From the NCBI GenBank assembly GCA_963699535.1, contig CAVOUJ010000013.1:1-64000 (forward strand): a stretch of 64,000 bases of DNA, given 5' to 3'. The notes beneath the pieces were generated by a model. That model saw only the letters and a list, made by a program, of their open reading frames with translations, had not been told where the DNA came from and ran no database searches. The translations under genes were made by a program, and so were the position numbers. Each line of letters opens with the position of its first letter. The stretch's first letter is position 1. The DNA comes from VBDM01 sp963699535. Lineage in GTDB: Bacteria; Pseudomonadota; Gammaproteobacteria; Burkholderiales; SG8-39. Shown piece after piece: positions 20,102 through 28,468 of this stretch.

Positions 20102-21049
20102 CTACTGCGGCTCGATTCCCGCCGCCTTGACCATGCGCGCCCACTTGGCGATCTCGGACTGGATGAAGCCGCCAAGCTCGCGCGGGTTCATAGGCGCGAC
20201 GTCGGTGCCGAGCGCGGCAAAGCGCGAGGCCACGTCGGGTTTGGCGAGCGCGGCCTCGACCCGGCCGTGCAGTTGGTTGACGATCGCGGCCGGAGTGCCC
20301 GCCGGGGCGACGAGAGCGAACCATGCGATCAGCTCGTAGCCCGGCAGTTCCTCGGCGATCGCGGGCACGTCGGGCGCCAGCGTCGTTCGCCTGGCGGAGG
20401 TGACCGCGATGCCGCGCAGCTTGCCTCCCTTCGCCTGGGCGAGGCCGTTGGCGAGATCAGCGAAGGTGAAGTGGAGCGTGCCGCCGAGCACGTCGGTGAT
20501 CGCCTGTGGCAGGCCCTTGTAGGGGACATCGACGAAATCGATCCCGCCCATCGAGCGCAGCATCGCCTGCGATACCTGCGAGCCGGCCGAACCGTAGCCC
20601 GCGGAGAGCTTTCCGGGGTTTGCACGCGCGTGAGCGAGAAACTCCTTCAGGTTCTTCGCCGGAAAATCCGGCCGCACCATCAGCATGAAAGAGATCGTTC
20701 CGAGGCGCGCGATGGGCGCAAAGTCCTTGACCGGATCGTAGCTGAGCTTCTTGAAGAGGCTGACATTCGCCGCCTGCGGCGTGTTGGTCGTGACCATCAG
20801 CGTGTAGCCGTCGGGGGCGGCCTTCGCCACCTCGGCTGCCGCGATCCCGCCCTGCGCACCGGCCTTGTTCTCCACCACGAAAGGCTGGCCGAGCGCCGAT
20901 TGCAGCTCGTGGCCGATCACGCGCGCGATCTGGTCGGTCGCGCTGCCGGCGGGGAATGGCACGACCAGCTTGACCGGGCGGGATGGATAGGTCTGCGCGT
21001 TCGCGCCGGAGAAAAAGAGTGCCGATACCAGCAACAGCGCGAATCTCAT
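20102..21049 (-). CDS. Bug family substrate-binding protein (second copy)
   Basis: 315 residues from ATG 21049, chosen because ACGGAGGC lies upstream and the next residues form a signal peptide (RFALLLVSALFFSGANAQ). The mature part begins TYPSRPVKLVVPFPAGSATD and contains VVENKAGAQGGIAAAEVAK, AAPDGYTLM, VPYKGLPQAITDVLGGTL and the terminal KWARMVKAAGIEPQ. It shares the Bug fold with the protein at 10380 but is clearly divergent. No membrane subunits are nearby. Upstream of, and probably cotranscribed with, the CoA-transferase. Confidence 0.92.
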   Translation of the reverse strand: MRFALLLVSALFFSGANAQTYPSRPVKLVVPFPAGSATDQIARVIGHELQSALGQPFVVENKAGAQGGIAAAEVAKAAPDGYTLMVTTNTPQAANVSLFKKLSYDPVKDFAPIARLGTISFMLMVRPDFPAKNLKEFLAHARANPGKLSAGYGSAGSQVSQAMLRSMGGIDFVDVPYKGLPQAITDVLGGTLHFTFADLANGLAQAKGGKLRGIAVTSARRTTLAPDVPAIAEELPGYELIAWFALVAPAGTPAAIVNQLHGRVEAALAKPDVASRFAALGTDVAPMNPRELGGFIQSEIAKWARMVKAAGIEPQ

Positions 21050-21121
21050 GAAGCCTCCGTGAATTTCAACCCTGAGCCGGTGGCGCGCGACTGGCGCGGG
21101 CACGCGCCTTGCCGGCGGAAA

Positions 21122-21775
21122 CTACTTGGGTTGCGCCACAGTCCGCAAGTACGGCTTGAGGGTCTTGAAGCCTTGCGGATACTTTTTCTTCGCGTCGTCG
21201 TCGGAAACCGACGTGGGAATGATGACGTCCTGACCCGGCTTCCAGTTCACCGGCGTCGCGACGTTGTGCTTCGCGTTCAACTGCAGCGAATCGAGCAGGC
21301 GCAGAACCTCGTCGAAATTGCGACCGGCGCTCATCGGGTAGACGAGCATCGCCTTCACTTTCTTGTCGGGTCCGATCAGGAATACCGAGCGAATCGTCGC
21401 GTTGTCCGCGGCGGTGCGCTTGCCGCCGGTTGCGTTGGGATGGATCATGTCGTAGAGCTTCGCTACATTCAGATCCGCGTCGCCGATCATCGGATAGTTG
21501 ACCGCAGTTCCCTGCGTCTCCTTGATGTCGCCGACCCATTTGTTGTGATCGCTCACGGGATCGACCGAAAGCCCGATGATCTTGGTGTTTCTCTTGTCGA
21601 ACTCGGGCTTGAGCTTGGCCATGTAGCCGAGCTCGGTGGTGCAGACCGGCGTGAAGTCCTTGGGGTGCGAAAACAAGATCGCCCATTTGTCGCCGATCCA
21701 CTCGTGAAACCGAATCTTCCCCTCGGTGGTTTCGGCCGTGAAATCGGGTGCTTCGTCGCCTATGCGAATTGCCAT
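21122..21775 (-). CDS. 1-Cys peroxiredoxin (Prx6 subfamily)
   Basis: 217 residues. It reduces peroxides through one peroxidatic cysteine. The active site is SHPKDFTPVCTTELGYMA, with PVCTTE as in Prx6, and the C-terminal dimer arm reads PVNWKPGQDVIIPTSVSD, also Prx6-like. No resolving cysteine is evident; C-terminal DDAKKKYPQGFKTLKPYLR matches the subfamily. The start at 21775 is favoured over a longer reading because GGAGAT sits just upstream and the sequence from MAIRIGDEAPDFTAETTEG aligns with the family. Stands between livF and the Bug receptor. Confidence 0.94.
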   Translation of the reverse strand: MAIRIGDEAPDFTAETTEGKIRFHEWIGDKWAILFSHPKDFTPVCTTELGYMAKLKPEFDKRNTKIIGLSVDPVSDHNKWVGDIKETQGTAVNYPMIGDADLNVAKLYDMIHPNATGGKRTAADNATIRSVFLIGPDKKVKAMLVYPMSAGRNFDEVLRLLDSLQLNAKHNVATPVNWKPGQDVIIPTSVSDDDAKKKYPQGFKTLKPYLRTVAQPK

Positions 21776-21916
21776 TTGGATCTCCATGTGTGAGTGCGAA
21801 TGGAACAGTTCCTGTCCTGCTTTCCGACGCCGGCCGATCAGACAGGCCGCGCTTGCCGCCGAAGGGCCGGGCAAGCAGCCGATCGAGGCGCAGATTATTC
21901 TAGCGCAGCGGCGAGC

Positions 21917-22633
21917 CTAGGCTGCTCCGAGATACGCCCGTTGCACCGCCGGATCGCTTGCCAGGGCCGCGGCCGTGCCGCGTCCCACGATGCGGCCGGT
22001 CTCGATCAGGAGACCCCGGTCGGCGACCTTCAGGCTTTGCCTCGCGTTCTGTTCCACGAGGAGAATCCCTATCCCTCTCTTGCGGATGTCGGCGAGGGTC
22101 CGAAACAATTCCCCGCAGAGCAGGGGCGAAAGCCCGAGCGAAGGTTCGTCGAGCATCAGAATGACGGGGGCGGACATGAGCGCGCGGCCGATGGCGACCA
22201 TCTGCTGTTCCCCGCCGCTCATCGTGCGTACGGCCTGGCGCGACCGCTCCCGCAGTTGGGGGAACAGCCGATGGACGAGGTCGAGGTTCGCGGCCATGCC
22301 GGCGCGCGCGCGCTTGGCGTGCGCCCCGAGCAGCAGGTTCTCGCCGACCGTCAGCTCGCCGAAGATGCCGCGGCCCTCTGGAACGAGCGCGATGCCCGCT
22401 TCCACGATGGCGTGCGGGGGCAGGCCGGCGAGTTTTCGAGTGTCGAGGGCGACATGCGCACCCGGGCGCGGTGCGACCAGGCCTGCGATCGCCTTGAGCA
22501 GCGTGGTCTTCCCGGCGCCGTTCGCGCCGAGCAGGACGACGATCTCGCCGCGGGCGACGGAGAACTCGACCGCGTCGAGCGCCCTGTGCTTTCCGTAGAG
22601 TACCGACAGTCCGGCGAGCTCAAGCATCAGCAT
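21917..22633 (-). CDS. livF: Branched-chain amino acid type ABC transporter, ATP-binding subunit
   Basis: 238 residues. Walker A GANGAGKTTLL, Q-loop region, LVPEGRGIFGELTVGENLLL (the LivF hallmark), signature RTMSGGEQQMVAIGRALM, Walker B ILMLDEPSLGLSP, and H-loop-region LLVEQNARQSLKVADRG (Q-N in place of His, as in LivF). It energises import together with the fused LivMG and LivH. Starts 14 bases before the livMG stop, so it is coupled. Last gene of the livK-H-MG-F unit. Confidence 0.93.
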   Translation of the reverse strand: MLMLELAGLSVLYGKHRALDAVEFSVARGEIVVLLGANGAGKTTLLKAIAGLVAPRPGAHVALDTRKLAGLPPHAIVEAGIALVPEGRGIFGELTVGENLLLGAHAKRARAGMAANLDLVHRLFPQLRERSRQAVRTMSGGEQQMVAIGRALMSAPVILMLDEPSLGLSPLLCGELFRTLADIRKRGIGILLVEQNARQSLKVADRGLLIETGRIVGRGTAAALASDPAVQRAYLGAA

Positions 22634-24383
22634 CCCCGAGATAGGCGCGCACCACCTCGCGGTCGGCGAGCACGGCGGCGGGGGGCCCCTCGGCGATCTT
22701 CCTGCCGGCGCTCATGACGACGCAGCGGTCGCACAGCGAGCGGATCGCGTCCATCACGTGCTCGACGACGACGATCGCGAGGCCCTCGTCGCGCAAGGAG
22801 CGCACCAGGGTGATCCCCGCGGCAAGCTCGGTCGGGTTGAGGCCCGCGAGCCATTCGTCGAGAAGCAGCAGCTCGGGGCCGGACGCGAGCGCGCGCGCGA
22901 GTTCGAGGCGCTTCTGATCGATGTAGGTCAACTGTACCGCGAGCAGGTCGCGTTTTCCGCCCAGCCCCACTCGCTCGAGCAGGGCCTGAGCCGAGCGCTC
23001 CGCGGGCCCGCCCCAGAGCGCCGGGGACCGGAAGGCAAGGCCCACGATCACATTTTCGGCGCAGCTCATGGTGCCGAGGACGCGCACGAGCTGAAAGGTG
23101 CGCGCTACCCCCAGTTGCGCGATGCGATGGGCGGCGAGCGCCTCGGTAGGCAGACCGCCGACGAGGATCTCGCCGGAGTCGGGTCGCAGCGCGCCGGAAA
23201 TCAGGTTGAGCACCGTGGTCTTGCCTGAGCCATTCGGTCCGATCAGACCGAGGATCTCGCCCTTGCCAACCGTGATGTCCAGTCGATCGACCGCGATCAG
23301 GCCGCCAAACGCCTTGCGCAGCCCCTTCGTGACGAGCACCGGCTGTGCTTGCGCTCCTGCGGCAGGGCGCGGCGCCGGTCTCTTGAGAAAGCCGCCGCAG
23401 AGCTCAGCCAGGGACGCGGCCAGGCCCGTGGTGCGAACGGATGGCAGGCCGGGGCCGATGAGACCCACCACGCCGTTCGGCAACGCATAGACGATGAGCA
23501 TGAAGACGATGCCGAGCAGAATGCTGAAGGTGTTCGGGAAGCTTGCGCTCAGCAGTTCGAACAGGAGTACCAGGGGAACCGCGCCGAGCAGGGGCCCGAA
23601 CAGTCGCGCCGCGCCGCCGAACAGCGCCATGATCACCGTCTCGAACGATGTGACCGCATTGAAGGAAATCACCGGATCGATGTAAGTCCAGCGCGGAGCG
23701 ATGATCGCGCCAGTGAGCGTCATGAATGCTGCGGAGAGCGCGAACACCGTGACCTTGGCGCGTGCCGTGTCGATTCCGCAATGGTGCGCGACGCTCTCGT
23801 CCTCTCCGATGACGCGCAGCGCGAGCCCCAGACGCGAGCGCCCGAGCAGCCAGCCCGCCAGGAACACCAGCACGCCAAGCGTGAGCAGCTGCCAGAAGAT
23901 CATGCTCTGCGTAACTTCGACGAAAACGTAGCGGCCGACGGATCGGTGGATGTTGGCCTCGTACCAGGTGACCACCTGACGCACGAGTTCCGTGAGCCCG
24001 AACGAAAAGATGACGAAATAAATCCCGGCAAGCCGTAGTGTCGAGAGCCCGACCACCAGCGCGACGGCAATTCCGACCAGCGTCGCCACAACCAGGACCA
24101 GCGGCCAGGGCAGCTTTTCGCCGAGCACGGCCACTGTGTACGCGCCGATGCCGAAAAACGCGGCGGTTGCGAGCGAAATGTAGCGGGTCGGCCCCGAGAA
24201 CAGCGCCCACGCAGTCGCCAACACCGTGAAGGAGAGAACGCTTATGCCGAGCGCGAGGGTGTAGCCGCTCGCGACCAGCGGGAACAGCGCCAGCGCGGCA
24301 ACCGCGAGGACGGCGAGCGCGGCGCCAACAGCGACCGGCAGTTTCAACGCGCCGGGCTCCCGAACAAGCCCGTCGGGCGCCAA
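22620..24383 (-). CDS. Fused LivM permease - LivG ATPase of the branched-chain amino acid type transporter
   Basis: 587 residues: residues about 15-330 are a LivM-type membrane domain with 8-10 hydrophobic segments (TRYISLATAAFFGIGAYTVA, the GIGAY motif; LRVIGEDESVAHHCGID), and residues 348-587 a LivG-type ATPase. Walker A is GPNGSGKT at 382-389 and Walker B LLLLDEWLAGLNPTE at 505-519. The ABC signature is LTYIDQKRLELARAL instead of LSxGQ. Such LivM-LivG fusions are known. The reading starts inside livH (40-base overlap); a TTG at 24347 that overlaps the livH TGA is an alternative start giving KLPVAVGAAL first. Confidence 0.9.
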   Translation of the reverse strand: MAPDGLVREPGALKLPVAVGAALAVLAVAALALFPLVASGYTLALGISVLSFTVLATAWALFSGPTRYISLATAAFFGIGAYTVAVLGEKLPWPLVLVVATLVGIAVALVVGLSTLRLAGIYFVIFSFGLTELVRQVVTWYEANIHRSVGRYVFVEVTQSMIFWQLLTLGVLVFLAGWLLGRSRLGLALRVIGEDESVAHHCGIDTARAKVTVFALSAAFMTLTGAIIAPRWTYIDPVISFNAVTSFETVIMALFGGAARLFGPLLGAVPLVLLFELLSASFPNTFSILLGIVFMLIVYALPNGVVGLIGPGLPSVRTTGLAASLAELCGGFLKRPAPRPAAGAQAQPVLVTKGLRKAFGGLIAVDRLDITVGKGEILGLIGPNGSGKTTVLNLISGALRPDSGEILVGGLPTEALAAHRIAQLGVARTFQLVRVLGTMSCAENVIVGLAFRSPALWGGPAERSAQALLERVGLGGKRDLLAVQLTYIDQKRLELARALASGPELLLLDEWLAGLNPTELAAGITLVRSLRDEGLAIVVVEHVMDAIRSLCDRCVVMSAGRKIAEGPPAAVLADREVVRAYLGDADA

Positions 24384-25288
24384 AGCAAGACGGCGAGGAA
24401 CAGTAGGTAGTTTGCGGCGAGCGTCAGGCCCGGATCGATGAGCCGCGCGACCGCGGTTTCGGCAAGTCCGAGCAGCAGCCCCGCGGCGAGCGCGCCGAGC
24501 AAGTTGCCGACGCCACCCATGATGACGACGATCAGCGCCTTCATGGTGAATACGACGCCCATGGAAGCGTTGAAAGTGAGAAACATGCTGACCAGGACGC
24601 CGCCAGCCGCGACCAGCGCGCCGCCGAGCGCGAACGCGAAGGCGCAGGCGCGGCCCACGTCGATGGCCACCAGCCCGGCTGCGACAGGATCGACCGCGAC
24701 CGCGCGCAACGCGGTGCCGGCGCGCGTGCGGGTAAGCGCCAGATAGAGCGCGAACCCGATGCCCGCGGCGAACGCGAACGCTATCAGGCGATTCAGCGCA
24801 ACGATGCTGCCGAAGATGTCGAGCGGAATCGAAAGATAAGAGTAGCTGTAGTACTGCCCGCCGAACACGACGTAGGCGATGCCCTGCACGACGAACAGCA
24901 GCCCGAAGGTCGCGAGGATGCTGTCCACTTCCAGCGCGTCGCGGCTCCTCGCGCGGCGCGCGAGCGGCGCGAGCAGCGTCCGGTAGATGATCCAGTTGAG
25001 GGCGAACGCGGCCGGAACCGCGAGCAAGAGTCCGATGAGTGGGGTCACCGAAAGGCCGGTGAACATTCCGTATGCGACGAACGCCGCGGCGACGAGGAAC
25101 TCGCCGTAGGACAGGTTCATGATGCGCGCGACGCCGTACTGGAGCGTGAGCCCCATGGCGACGAGCGCGTACATGCCGCCGAGGACGAGCCCGGCGATCA
25201 GGATGTCAACGGCGAGGATGGGTGCCTCCGGGAGTTTGCTCGTGGCAGTGGACCATTTTGCATTCGCTCCTGGCGCGGCAAGCGACAC
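24344..25288 (-). CDS. livH: Branched-chain amino acid type ABC transporter permease LivH
   Basis: Membrane permease with about eight hydrophobic segments. The family start DILIAGLVLGGMYALVAMGL is clear, as are GVARIMNLSYGEFL, the ALRAVAVDPVAAGLVAIDV coupling loop and MGGVGNLLGALAAGLLLG. The start is uncertain. The open frame reaches a GTG at 25288, but the first 20 codons lie inside an inverted repeat and look non-coding. A CCGGAGG ribosome site at about 25225-25232 points to a start near 25219, where the codon is ATC. The true start is therefore probably near 25210-25219, with a non-canonical or misread codon. Confidence 0.88.
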   Translation of the reverse strand: MSLAAPGANAKWSTATSKLPEAPILAVDILIAGLVLGGMYALVAMGLTLQYGVARIMNLSYGEFLVAAAFVAYGMFTGLSVTPLIGLLLAVPAAFALNWIIYRTLLAPLARRARSRDALEVDSILATFGLLFVVQGIAYVVFGGQYYSYSYLSIPLDIFGSIVALNRLIAFAFAAGIGFALYLALTRTRAGTALRAVAVDPVAAGLVAIDVGRACAFAFALGGALVAAGGVLVSMFLTFNASMGVVFTMKALIVVIMGGVGNLLGALAAGLLLGLAETAVARLIDPGLTLAANYLLFLAVLLWRPTGLFGSPAR

Positions 25289-25392
25289 GCTACGGGTACC
25301 CGGCCGCTTGCGCCTCCATTAAAGCGGTCGGCGCGCGGCCACCCGTAACGCGTGTCGCCGCGCAAGTCGCTCAGCAAAATGGTCCAACTGCC
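25244..25392. repeat. 149-bp imperfect inverted repeat between livK and livH
   Basis: The outer arms are GGCAGTGGACCATTTTGC (25244-25261) and GCAAAATGGTCCAACTGCC (25374-25392), complementary except for one extra base. Inside, GCGACACG pairs with CGTGTCGC, ACGGGT with ACCCGT, and CCGC with GCGG, leaving a small centre at CTCCATTAA. The transcript of livK-H-MG-F would fold into one long hairpin here. It fills the space between the livK stop (25431) and the likely livH start. Confidence 0.85.
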
Positions 25393-25430
25393 CGGCGGCC
25401 GCTGGCGGTCCGGCCGATCGGGCGGGACAA

Positions 25431-26648
25431 CTACTGCTTGGGGGCGGGCTTCGGGAACAAGAGCGGTGTCGCGCCCGGGAGATTGGCAGGAGCGATCCCG
25501 TGGTACTCGCCTTTCTGCCACTGTCCCACCTGCCAGCCGTCCACGCGCAGGTTGTTCTGGAGCTTCACCTTGCCGACGACGGTGTCGAAACTGCCGGTCT
25601 GGATCTCCTTGATGACCGCGGAGCGGTCTATCTTGCCGACGCGTTCGATCGCCTGCTGCAGGATCTGCAGGCTCGCGTAGGTCACGGGATTGGCCCAGCG
25701 GTCCGGTTCCTTACCTCCGTTTGCGTCCGAATGGCGCTTGAGGTAGTCCTTGAACTCCGGCGAGTTGGGGTTGATGCCGCCGATTCCCATCTGGCCTTCG
25801 ATGCCTGCTCCGAACTTCTGCTTGAACACCTGGAACGCAGTTCCCACCGCGGTATAGAACACCTTGGGGTTGTACTTGAGCAGCTGCGCCTGCGCGGTGA
25901 TCGCGAACGTGTCCGGGGGATAGCTGAAGGCGATGAACGCATCGGCGTTGCTGCGCATCGCTTCGGAGAGGATCGGCTGCATGTCCTGCGTCCCGATCGG
26001 GTAGGACTTGTCGTATACAAGATTGAACTTGGCTTTCTTGAAAGCCTCGCGGGCCGAGGTCGAGAGTTCGATACCGAACTGCTCGGCGACGCTGATCATG
26101 GCGATGTCGTTGCCGATCTTCTTTTCAGCCCGCAGCTTGGTGAGGACATCGACCAGTGCAAGGGCACCCTGGCTCGAGGTTCCCAAGAACCAGAAACTGT
26201 TTGGCCAGCGCCTGGCGAGTTCGGGCGCCTTGTCCGTGGTCGCGGTGACCGCCAGATGCGGGTAGCCGTAGCGGTTGAGGATGGGGCCGACCGCCAGGTT
26301 GAACCCGGTGCCCCACGGGGGCAGGATGAAGTCGACCTTGTCCTGGGTCGCGAGGCGCTCGACCGCCTTGATCATTTCGTCGGAATTACTGCGGTCGTCG
26401 TATTCGATCACCTCGACCGGCAGCTTCTTGCCGGCGCTTTTCAGCATGATACCGCCGCCGGCGTTGACTTCCTTTACCCACAGCTGGTAAGCCGGCAGCG
26501 TGGTGATGCTCGCGCCGCCCACGTTGGGTCCGGTCTTGGAGATCGCCCAGCCGATCCTGATCGACGTCGGCTGCTGTGCCACCGCCGCGGATGCGGCTGC
26601 GAGCCCTACGGCCGCTGAAACAAGAATGCCACGGAATTTGCCTGACAT
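25431..26648 (-). CDS. livK: Branched-chain amino acid type ABC transporter substrate-binding protein
   Basis: 405 residues from ATG 26648, preceded by AAGGGGG. A signal peptide (KFRGILVSAAVGLAAASAAVAQ) leads to SIRIGWAISKTGPNVGGA, the first ligand-binding loop of LivJ/LivK-type receptors, then KLPVEVIEYDDRSNSDEMIK, VDFILPPWGTGFNLAVGPIL and FIAFSYPPDTFAITAQAQLL. The ligand may be an amino acid or another small acid; this branch (peripheral ligand-binding type I) is used for many aromatic and carboxylic substrates. First gene of the transporter unit, separated from livH by the long inverted repeat. Confidence 0.93.
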   Translation of the reverse strand: MSGKFRGILVSAAVGLAAASAAVAQQPTSIRIGWAISKTGPNVGGASITTLPAYQLWVKEVNAGGGIMLKSAGKKLPVEVIEYDDRSNSDEMIKAVERLATQDKVDFILPPWGTGFNLAVGPILNRYGYPHLAVTATTDKAPELARRWPNSFWFLGTSSQGALALVDVLTKLRAEKKIGNDIAMISVAEQFGIELSTSAREAFKKAKFNLVYDKSYPIGTQDMQPILSEAMRSNADAFIAFSYPPDTFAITAQAQLLKYNPKVFYTAVGTAFQVFKQKFGAGIEGQMGIGGINPNSPEFKDYLKRHSDANGGKEPDRWANPVTYASLQILQQAIERVGKIDRSAVIKEIQTGSFDTVVGKVKLQNNLRVDGWQVGQWQKGEYHGIAPANLPGATPLLFPKPAPKQ

Positions 26649-26762
26649 TGGAATGCCCCCTTGATGTAGTTCTGGATTGAAATGCTGCCACCAGCGCGTC
26701 CGCACGGAACCCGCCCCCTGCGATACGTTACCACAAGGCGCGCGCACTTCGACACGCTGCTG

Positions 26763-27017
26763 CTACTTGCGCGCCTCGGCCTCCGGAAAAAGCGCCATCT
26801 GGCTCGTGCCGAAGAGCACCGCCTGCTCGACGCCGCGCTTGGCTTCCTCGAGGGTAGAAGCCTCGCCCGCGCGATTGCCCGCCTCCCAGCGGTACACGCC
26901 GTCCCATTCCTTTTTGGGGCCGAGCTTCACTACCCCGACTCTCTCCTTGCCCCGCCAATAGCCGTGGGAAAGGTAGCCGCGTTCCCAGAACGCCTGCTTT
27001 CTCGAGCGCTTCGGCAT
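26763..27017 (-). CDS. Small hypothetical protein, 84 aa
   Basis: Starts at ATG 27017 with AGAGGAGA immediately upstream; a second ATG at 27038 would add seven residues. The protein is soluble and charged (MPKRSRKQAFWERGYLSHGY, VGVVKLGPKKEWDGVYRWEA, AGEASTLEEAKRGVEQAVLF, ending FPEAEARK). The KRGVEQAV helix after a W-rich beta region suggests a small alpha/beta fold. No family is recognised. It is divergent from the DMT gene at 27109. Codon use is like that of neighbours, which supports real coding. Confidence 0.6.
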   Translation of the reverse strand: MPKRSRKQAFWERGYLSHGYWRGKERVGVVKLGPKKEWDGVYRWEAGNRAGEASTLEEAKRGVEQAVLFGTSQMALFPEAEARK

Positions 27018-27108
27018 TCTCTCCTCTCGAACCGGCATTCTACCCATGACCTGAGAGGCCGCAACTTCCGGATGGCCGGAAGAGGAGAAGCCGGTTAGAG
27101 TCGCCGGA

Positions 27109-27990
27109 ATGCGCTCCGCCGATGCCCTCAGGCTCGCCACGCTCGCTGCCCTCTGGGGCGGATCGTTCCTGTTCCTGCGTATCGCCGCGCCGGTTCTCGG
27201 ACCGATGTTTCTCACCGAGCTGCGCCTTGCGCTCGCCGCGGCGGCGCTGCTCGCCTGGGCGTGGATGACGGGCGGGCGGGTCCGCTTCGCCGGCCGGTGG
27301 AAGCCGTACCTCGTGATCGGCGCGATCAACTCCGCGGCGCCGTTTGCGCTGTTCGCCTATTCCGCAGTACACCTGCCGGCTTCCTACTCGGCCGTGCTCA
27401 ACGCCACTAGTCCCGTGTTCGGCGCCGTGTTCGCCGCGCTATGGCTGAACGAGCGTCTCACGCTTCGCAGGGTAGGCGGCGCGCTCGCCGGCATCGTCGG
27501 AGTCGCGCTGCTCGTCGGGTTCGGTCCGGTCGTCGCGAACGCGAATGCCGTCCTGGCGGCACTGGCCGCGATCGGAGGGGCCTGCTGCTACGCACTTGCA
27601 GCCGTGTATACGCGCCGGAAGGCGGCCGGAATCGAGCCCTTCGCTCTCGCGGCCGGAAGCCAGGTCGGTGCTGCGTTTATTCTCGCTCCCGGACTGGTTG
27701 CGTGGCCGGGGGCAGAGTCGTTCGGTCCCGGTATCGTCGCGAGCGTGCTGGCCTTGGCGGTGGTATGCACGGCGCTCGCGTATCTCATCTATTTTCGCCT
27801 GATCGCCAACGTCGGGGCGGCGCGGGCGCTCACGGTCACCCTTCTCATCCCCGTATTCGGCGTACTGTTTGGCGTGGTCCTGCTCGGCGAGGCCCTGAGC
27901 CCGAACATGCTCGCGGGCGCGGCGCTCGTGATCGGCGCGACCTGGCTCGTCGTCGGCGAGAGTCAGGCGAGCGCTGAAACGGCGAGGTAG
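27109..27990 (+). CDS. DMT superfamily transporter (EamA family)
   Basis: 293 residues with ten hydrophobic segments and two EamA repeats. The first repeat opens LATLAALWGGSFLFLRIAAP and ends VHLPASYSAVLNATSPVFGA with the ERLTLRRVGGALAGIVGVAL helix; the second spans GGACCYALAAVYTRRK to NMLAGAALVIGATWLVVGE. EamA proteins export metabolites or amino acids; the substrate cannot be predicted. It converges with, and overlaps by 28 bases, the YqaA gene. No clear ribosome site is seen just before ATG 27109. Confidence 0.9.
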   Translation: MRSADALRLATLAALWGGSFLFLRIAAPVLGPMFLTELRLALAAAALLAWAWMTGGRVRFAGRWKPYLVIGAINSAAPFALFAYSAVHLPASYSAVLNATSPVFGAVFAALWLNERLTLRRVGGALAGIVGVALLVGFGPVVANANAVLAALAAIGGACCYALAAVYTRRKAAGIEPFALAAGSQVGAAFILAPGLVAWPGAESFGPGIVASVLALAVVCTALAYLIYFRLIANVGAARALTVTLLIPVFGVLFGVVLLGEALSPNMLAGAALVIGATWLVVGESQASAETAR

Positions 27991-28367
27991 CGCGCGAACC
28001 TGCCCGCGGCCTGGAAAACGGCGACCGCGATCCAGTTGAGCTTGAGCCAGCCCGATGCGACGCACAGCGCGTCGCCGACGATCGGCAGCCAGGCGAAGAC
28101 GAGCGCCGGCGCTCCGTAGCGCCGCACGCGTTCGAGCTGGGCCAGCGGCTTCGTCGAGCCGATGAAGCGGCCGATCAGGTAGGACGACATCCCCCCGAGC
28201 GTGTTGCCGAGCGTCGCCACCGCCAGCGCGGGCCAGAGCAGATCGCCGTGCATTTTCAGCACCGCGAAGAGCGCTGCCTCGGAGCTGACGGGAACGAGCG
28301 TCGCCGCGACGAATGCCGCCGCGAACAGCGAGGCGAGGCTCGCGTCGGGCGAGAGGAAGCCCTCCAT
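27963..28367 (-). CDS. YqaA family small membrane protein (VTT/DedA-like)
   Basis: 134 residues with three to four hydrophobic segments. ASLFAAAFVAATLVPVSSEA and ALAVATLGNTLGGMSSYLIG match the SNARE-associated/DedA core (E in SSEA and the GNTLGG motif), and GAPALVFAWLPIVGDALCVA follows. Homologues sit in the inner membrane; the role of this short version is not established. Its 3' end overlaps the convergent DMT gene. Confidence 0.88.
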   Translation of the reverse strand: MEGFLSPDASLASLFAAAFVAATLVPVSSEAALFAVLKMHGDLLWPALAVATLGNTLGGMSSYLIGRFIGSTKPLAQLERVRRYGAPALVFAWLPIVGDALCVASGWLKLNWIAVAVFQAAGRFARYLAVSALA

Positions 28368-28413
28368 CCCGCCAGCATAGAGGGAAATCTCCGCCTCGTG
28401 TAGAGTAGCGCCT

Positions 28414-28454
28414 CCCCCCGAAAGGGGGTCAGCGAAGGACCCCCCTTTAGGGGG
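28414..28454 (+). promoter_or_regulatory. Mutually exclusive hairpins upstream of ilvA
   Basis: Three pairings compete: CCCCCC (28414-28419) with GGGGG (28424-28428); GGGGGTC (28424-28430) with GACCCCC (28438-28444); and CCCCCC (28440-28445) with GGGGG (28450-28454). The last stem ends 14 bases before the ilvA GTG. This arrangement could act as an attenuator or translational switch. It also resembles intergenic G/C-run hairpins that recur in Burkholderiales genomes. Confidence 0.45.
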
Positions 28455-28468
28455 TATGCAAGAACGGC

